Origin: Streptosporangiaceae bacterium
GTDB lineage: Bacteria > Actinomycetota > Actinomycetes > Streptosporangiales > Streptosporangiaceae
Length of the DNA stretch: 10,044 nt
Assembly (NCBI GenBank): GCA_030042885.1
Contig: JASHYW010000706.1
Span: 1 to 10,044 of the forward strand
Direction of reading: 5' to 3'
Each line of letters begins with the position of its first letter. Positions within the stretch are counted from its first letter, which is position 1. The notes under the pieces were generated by a model. The model saw only the letters and a list, made by a program, of their open reading frames with translations. It made no database searches and was not told the origin of the DNA. Positions 6,719 to 10,044 of this stretch are shown piece after piece. A program made the position numbers and the translations under genes.

Positions 6719-7420
6719 ACCCGGCCCGGCTTGCCGACGGCGGTGCTCAGGCCCCTGGCATTCCCGTCAGGCAGAACCCGCCCGGCCATTACGGTCCAGG
6801 CGCTCATAAGACGGCCGGACAGCCGGCTCCTTTCATCCGCTGCATCGTCTTGGACACGGTCACTCAACGTGACGCGCTGAAGCTCGTAACTCATCCGGCG
6901 CGGCATCGAGACCATGGTCACCGTGGCGGCCGACTGGAGAAAGGTGCAGCCTCTGTAGCGGCAGTCCGCGCCAGGGCACAAGGAGCCACCTGATTGGCGC
7001 GGACGTCGGCTGTGGTCCGATCAGCGCGTTGGCCGCCTGGATCTCGATATGCTGTGCGCCTGCGTCGCGGATGCGGCGCCGCTCTCGATCCGCGCAGGTT
7101 GCCGGGGCTTGAACGGCTTGCAGTCAAGGCATTAAGTAAGTTCGGCGTCAAGGGTCAGCCGAGTAAGTGACCTCGGACGGCACCCGGGATGCGTGGCGGC
7201 GCTGGCCCGATCCAGAGGGACTGGACGGGTGTCCCGTCGGCCCGCGGCCCGGGGGTCAGCGGGCTCTGGGCCAGGCACTGCGCCTGACCGGGCGTGCGAA
7301 CTGGACGTGCGCCAGTTCGAGTGCCGATGTCGTCTGTCCACCCCGCAGGTAATCAGTACGGCCTGCGGGTACATAGGTGCTGTTGTGGCATCGCCTTCAA
7401 TCACCTGCACGGGAGAGGCC
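6719..7420. other. About 700 bp with no recognised gene
   Basis: Between the TetR stop and the Csp-like gene. The long minus-strand frame here is antisense to tetR at its 3' half and shows no known motif. One plus-strand frame ends in LERLAVKALSKFGVKGQPSK with a TGA at 7168-7170. It looks protein-like (basic, helical) but lacks a start with a ribosome-binding site and a recognisable family, so it may be the tail of a decayed gene. The right end of the gap carries an inverted repeat (7342-7369), probably part of the control region of the next gene. Confidence 0.4.
7342..7369. promoter_or_regulatory. Inverted repeat upstream of the Csp-like gene, possible operator
   Basis: CCCGCAGG, twelve bases, CCTGCGGG: perfect 8-bp arms located 51 bp before the start codon. 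A possible -10-like TACATA follows directly at 7370-7375. Such dyads are common as metal-sensor sites (CsoR or MerR type), but the bound protein is unknown. It could also be an RNA hairpin in the leader. Confidence 0.45.
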
Positions 7421-7825
7421 ATGAGCTATGCCAGGCAGATGCTGGATACCTACCCACGCGCGTTGAATGTTGACGCCAGCATGCTGGCCGCTGCCATCGA
7501 CGCGATCACCGACTGCGCTCAGGCCTGCATCGCCGACACCGACGCGGACCTGGGCGAGAAGAACGTGACCGACATGGTCAGGTGCATCCGGCTGTGCTTG
7601 GACTGCGCCGATGTCTGCACCTCCACCGCTGGGGTCACCAGCCGCGCAGCGAAGTACGACGCCGACGTCACCAAGCCGCTGCTGGAGGCCTGCGTGGCGA
7701 TCTGCAAGAGTTGCGGCGACGAGTGCGAGCGGCATGCCCAGATGCACGAGCATTGCCGGGTCTGCGCCGAGGCTTGCCGGCGCTGCGAGCAGGCCTGCCG
7801 GGAGCTCTTGGACGCCCTGAAATAG
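7421..7825 (+). CDS. Cysteine-rich four-helix-bundle copper-binding protein (DUF326, Csp-like)
   Basis: A 134-residue protein with 15 cysteines. Fourteen of them form seven CxxxC pairs at about residues 32/36, 55/59, 62/66, 91/95, 98/102, 115/119 and 122/126, with one extra at 112. The pairs lie on the inner faces of predicted helices, as in the copper-storage proteins Csp1 and Csp3, which bind many Cu(I) ions inside a four-helix bundle. His and Met residues in ERHAQMHEHC (about 103-112) resemble the bundle-mouth residues of that family. No signal peptide is seen, so it should be cytosolic and closer to Csp3 than to exported Csp1. ATG 7421-7423 is preceded by GGGAGAGG. Likely role: sequestering excess copper. 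DUF2182 and DUF1326 genes, also rich in Cys motifs, lie just downstream on the opposite strand. Confidence 0.88.
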   Translation: MSYARQMLDTYPRALNVDASMLAAAIDAITDCAQACIADTDADLGEKNVTDMVRCIRLCLDCADVCTSTAGVTSRAAKYDADVTKPLLEACVAICKSCGDECERHAQMHEHCRVCAEACRRCEQACRELLDALK

Positions 7826-7917
7826 CAGACCCGCCATTCCGGCGCGTCGGTACTGGTCCACGCTCACCGACACTGCCGGCTACCAGCTGTGGGCTGACCT
7901 GGCGTACAGGCTTGGAC

Positions 7918-7944
7918 TCTGGCTGTAACTGGGTCGCAGCCAGA
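7918..7944. terminator. Hairpin between convergent genes, possible terminator
   Basis: TCTGGCTG, an 11-base loop, CAGCCAGA: a perfect 8-bp stem about 93 bp after the Csp-like stop and just before the 3' end of the convergent DUF2182 pseudogene. No T-run follows, as is usual for actinomycete hairpins, so function is uncertain. Confidence 0.4.
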
Positions 7945-7969
7945 CTCGGCCCGCCTGACCAGAAGGCCA

Positions 7970-8437
7970 TCACCTAGTCGCCTGTCTCACGTCGCCGGTA
8001 TGCCCGGCATCGGGGACGTGCAGGCGGGAAGCAGCCACGGGAAACCAGATGGCCAGGACGCCGATCGCTACTAGCACCACCCCGACTGCTTGGCCGAAGG
8101 GCTTGCCGTAGCGGCAGAGCTTCTCGGCGAAGATGACCACCGCCAGCGTCGCCAGGACCGTCACGTTCATCACCATGACCGCGATCAGCACGATCATCAG
8201 GCCCCAGCAGCATCCGGCACGTGTCGCTCCGTGATGCAGGCCGACCCGGACACCCCGGCTGCGGCCCTTGAAGTCGGCGTAAGACACCAGCGCGCCGATC
8301 GGCGACCGGCACCGCCGCAGGCACCAGTCCTTCCAGGGGGTGAGCTGGTAGATGCCCGCGCGATGAAGATGGCCACGCCCAGCCACTTCGCCATCTGCGG
8401 GACGCCAAAGAGCGATGGGAACCGGGCGTAGGGCTGA
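7970..8437 (-). pseudogene. DUF2182 membrane protein, truncated and frameshifted copy
   Basis: The C-terminal half of a DUF2182 (predicted metal-binding integral membrane) protein. The right part reads FQPYARFPSLFGVPQMAKWL and GVAIFIA. After a one-base frameshift near 8355-8364 it continues GIYQLTPWKDWCLRRCRSPI, AGCCWGLMIVLIAVMVMNV and AVGVVLVAIGVLAIWFPVA, ending at TGA 7970-7972. The same blocks occur in the intact gene at 8674-9480 (GVYQLSRLKDRCLAHCRSPL, GCCWGLMVILVAVGVMN). The N-terminal part with the AMMLPS motif is missing. In the conserved C-x-GCCW motif the first Cys is replaced by Arg (codon CGT at 8219-8221), a single T-to-C change from TGT. Truncation, frameshift and loss of a likely ligand together indicate a dead copy. 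A sequencing error could explain the frameshift but not the lost N terminus. Confidence 0.78.
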
Positions 8438-8444
8438 AAGGCCG

Positions 8445-8633
8445 CAGCGCTTCCTGGTCGTTGATCGCGATCATCAGACATCGCAAGCGAGAGGGCTCCT
8501 GTGCTGGAACTGCAACTGCGGTCTTGGTCACTTCCGAGAGAATCCGGCGATCATGCAGGCGGCGATCCCGTACGTAGACGCTCACGAAGCTCTTGTGGAG
8601 AACCTGCGGCCGGTCCTGACTACTGTCCGATGA
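8445..8633 (+). pseudogene. Recombination endonuclease VII-type (HNH) fragment
   Basis: The frame reads FLVVDRDHQT, RGLLCWNCNCGLGHFRENPA and AAIPYV, the second half of the endonuclease VII domain, where relatives show VDHDHxTGxxRGLLCxxCNxxLGxF. The CxxCN zinc and active-site pair is present. The first zinc CxxC pair that should precede VDHDH is missing, because the sequence upstream is the antisense of the DUF2182 pseudogene. The first His of DHDH, which corresponds to the catalytic His of the T4 enzyme as I recall it, is Arg here (CGC at 8466-8468). Such domains occur in phage and in many actinomycete accessory genes. The frame stays open back to an ATG at 8415, but that part has no domain similarity. 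A relic is the best reading. Confidence 0.65.
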
Positions 8634-8673
8634 CGACGCCAAGGGTCGCCGAATGCCAAAGTGGCCGTATCGG

Positions 8674-9480
8674 TCAGCTCATCATCGATGGCGCGGCGTG
8701 CAGGCCCGGAGCCAGTCCCGGAAACCAGATCACGGCCACCGCCAGGGCCAGCGCGGCGACGCCGGCTGCCCGCCCCGCTGCCGGGCCCCATCTCCAGGTC
8801 TTCTCGATCAGCACCACGGCGGCCAGGCCGATCATCGCGGCAATGTTCATCACGCCCACCGCGACCAGGATCACCATCAGCCCCCAGCAGCAGCCCAGGC
8901 AGTAGGCGCCGTTATGGGCGCCAGCCCGCATGTCCCGGAACCTGCCCCGGTACGAGCCGTAGTGCAGGAGCAGGGCCAACGGGGAGCGGCAGTGCGCCAG
9001 GCAGCGGTCCTTCAGCCTGCTCAGCTGGTACACGCCGCACGCGGCGAAGACCGCCACGGCAACCAGGTGCGCCGCGCCGGGATGCTTCCCGGTCAGCCAG
9101 CCCGCGAGCCAGGCCAGCCCGAAAGCGGGCACGCCAGCTGCCGCCCAGGCGGCGAGGTAGCCCGCCACCAAGGCGGCGATCCGCACTGTCCGGTTGCTTC
9201 GCACGGTCTTGGCGTACAACGAGGCCGTCGGCGCCACGGACGGCAACATCATGGCCGCCATCATCAGCGTCCACACCGCCACGAACACGGCCAGGCCCAG
9301 CCCCATCGTGCCGGTCATCCCGGCCATCCCGCGGGCCAGGGCGACGGTCGCAGCCCAGGCGCCGGCGGCCGCAATCAGCACCACGCCGGCTTCACGCGTG
9401 ACGAAACCCGTCTGTGCCTGGGCCGTACCCGCCGGTCCCGGAGAATCCGCAGACCCGGCGGGGCCGCTCAGCCGGACCAT
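8674..9480 (-). CDS. DUF2182 predicted metal-binding integral membrane protein
   Basis: A 268-residue protein with about six to seven hydrophobic segments, a normal length for DUF2182 (COG5486). Key blocks in order: WTLMMAAMMLPSVAPTASLYA (about 70-90), the family's MM..AMMLPS..P signature; a membrane helix and linker; GVYQLSRLKDRCLAHCRSPL (about 148-167) with the CxxxC pair; GAYCLGCCWGLMVILVAVGV (about 190-209) with C-x-x-CC; then a final helix and VIWFPGL. The Cys motifs suggest a metal or thiol role in the membrane, but the family has no established function. ATG 9478-9480 overlaps the 3' end of the upstream DUF1326 gene by 13 bp and has no good ribosome-binding site, so translation is probably coupled to it. 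A damaged second copy lies downstream beyond an endonuclease relic. Confidence 0.87.
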   Translation of the reverse strand: MVRLSGPAGSADSPGPAGTAQAQTGFVTREAGVVLIAAAGAWAATVALARGMAGMTGTMGLGLAVFVAVWTLMMAAMMLPSVAPTASLYAKTVRSNRTVRIAALVAGYLAAWAAAGVPAFGLAWLAGWLTGKHPGAAHLVAVAVFAACGVYQLSRLKDRCLAHCRSPLALLLHYGSYRGRFRDMRAGAHNGAYCLGCCWGLMVILVAVGVMNIAAMIGLAAVVLIEKTWRWGPAAGRAAGVAALALAVAVIWFPGLAPGLHAAPSMMS

Positions 9481-10044
9481 GAGAACGGGGCGGAAAAGCC
9501 GCTCTGCCCTTCACGCCCCCACTCGATCCCGAAGGTCGACAGGTGCGCCGCACTGGCCGGAGCGACGGTCAGCGTCGTATTCGACGGATGGAACACGTTC
9601 GTCAGCCGGACGGGATCCTGGCCTTCCAGCGCCACGAAGTCCTCGACTGTGACATCGATGGCATCGCCGATCCTGACGTGATGACCGCGGCCATCTTCGC
9701 TATAGGTGATCCGCGTCTTCTCCACGCCGAGCATCTCGCCGATGAGCGGCGCGAGCATCGCGGGTGGCCCGCCCGCCTGCCCGGACAGGACCGCGCCGAG
9801 CTGCTCGGCCTGGCTGTCAGTCGCGGTGTCATCCAGGTATACGCCCACCCGCCAGTCACCCTGGCTCATCACCGGCGGCGTATCCAGGAACAAGGCGAAG
9901 TTCAGGCCGCTGACGTCGACATCGTTAATCTGGCCCGAGTCGACGTGATAGGCCAGCAGCGCCCGGCAGCGGTCAAGCGTGGCCTTGGCCGTCAGCGCCG
10001 ACCAGGTGCACGGGCAGACAGCGTCGCACGAGCACGACTCGAAA
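9468..10044 (-). CDS. DUF1326 domain protein (5' end beyond right edge)
   Basis: 191 complete codons reach the right edge with no start codon in a plausible place, so the gene continues outside. The visible N-terminal part has FESCSCDAVCPCTWSALTAK, the hallmark CxCxxxCPCTW motif of DUF1326, then YHVDSGQINDVDVSGLNFAL, FLDTPPVMSQGDWRVGVYLD, LGAVLSGQAGGPPAMLAPLI and GEML. This is the usual order in the actinobacterial form of about 200 residues, so only some ten residues are missing. The function is unknown. The clustered cysteines resemble a metal or redox site. DUF1326 genes are often followed by DUF2182 genes, and here the stop (TGA at 9468-9470) lies inside the start of the DUF2182 gene, which implies co-translation and a shared role. 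Confidence 0.88.
   Translation of the reverse strand, partial: FESCSCDAVCPCTWSALTAKATLDRCRALLAYHVDSGQINDVDVSGLNFALFLDTPPVMSQGDWRVGVYLDDTATDSQAEQLGAVLSGQAGGPPAMLAPLIGEMLGVEKTRITYSEDGRGHHVRIGDAIDVTVEDFVALEGQDPVRLTNVFHPSNTTLTVAPASAAHLSTFGIEWGREGQSGFSAPFSWSG

Noticed and set aside
6475..6981. Minus-strand open frame of 168 codons
   Set aside because: About half is antisense to tetR. The rest has no recognisable motif and no ribosome-binding site.
7826..7926. Short plus-strand frame ending in WADLAYRLGLWL after the Csp-like gene
   Set aside because: No start codon with a ribosome-binding site and no known family; part of it forms the candidate hairpin terminator.
8653..9681. Plus-strand open frame of 342 codons
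   Set aside because: Rich in His, Gln, Arg and Pro without any motif, and antisense to the intact DUF2182 and DUF1326 genes; a typical high-G+C shadow.
1..10044. CRISPR arrays, tRNA or rRNA genes
   Set aside because: No regularly spaced direct repeats, tRNA cloverleaf pattern or rRNA-like stretch was noticed by eye on either strand.

Overview
The window has very high G+C, GTG starts, and protein families typical of filamentous or soil actinomycetes: an actinobacterial vitamin-B12-independent methionine synthase-like protein, DUF2182 and DUF1326 proteins, a SHOCT-domain protein, and IS701 and IS630 relics. It looks like chromosomal DNA of an actinomycete (Streptomyces, Streptosporangiales or Thermomonosporaceae type) in an accessory or recently rearranged region. 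No rRNA, tRNA or CRISPR array was recognised.

Layout. (1) Positions 1-293, minus strand: 5' end of a methionine-synthase-like gene running off the left edge. (2) 307-1374: a complete IS5-family insertion sequence with 17-bp perfect terminal inverted repeats and a TA target duplication, sitting 12 bp upstream of that gene's start. (3) 1384-4510: a region of decay. It holds a sulfotransferase-like pseudogene (frameshift plus amber stop), one apparently intact SAM-dependent methyltransferase, a scrap of a tyrosine integrase, a frameshifted IS701 transposase fragment, an intact small SHOCT membrane protein, an IS630 transposase fragment and a possible GNAT acetyltransferase fragment. (4) 4549-6718: a divergent efflux module, with a 14-TM DHA2-type MFS transporter on the minus strand and a TetR regulator on the plus strand. 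They are separated by about 100 bp carrying two matching inverted-repeat operator candidates. (5) 6719-7420: about 700 bp without a recognisable gene. (6) 7421-10044: a cysteine-rich group. It holds a Csp-like four-helix-bundle copper-storage protein (plus strand), a broken DUF2182 gene, a relic of an endonuclease VII-type gene, an intact DUF2182 membrane protein and, overlapping it by 13 bp, a DUF1326 protein running off the right edge.

How the genes may work together. The TetR protein probably represses both the transporter and itself. The DUF1326-DUF2182 pair is arranged as a translationally coupled operon. With the neighbouring cysteine-rich Csp-like protein it may form a metal (probably copper) handling locus, but that link is inference from motifs and proximity. 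The rest is mostly mobile-element debris, so this is probably an insertion and deletion hotspot next to a conserved gene. The strongest candidate for something under-described is the DUF1326/DUF2182/Csp group.
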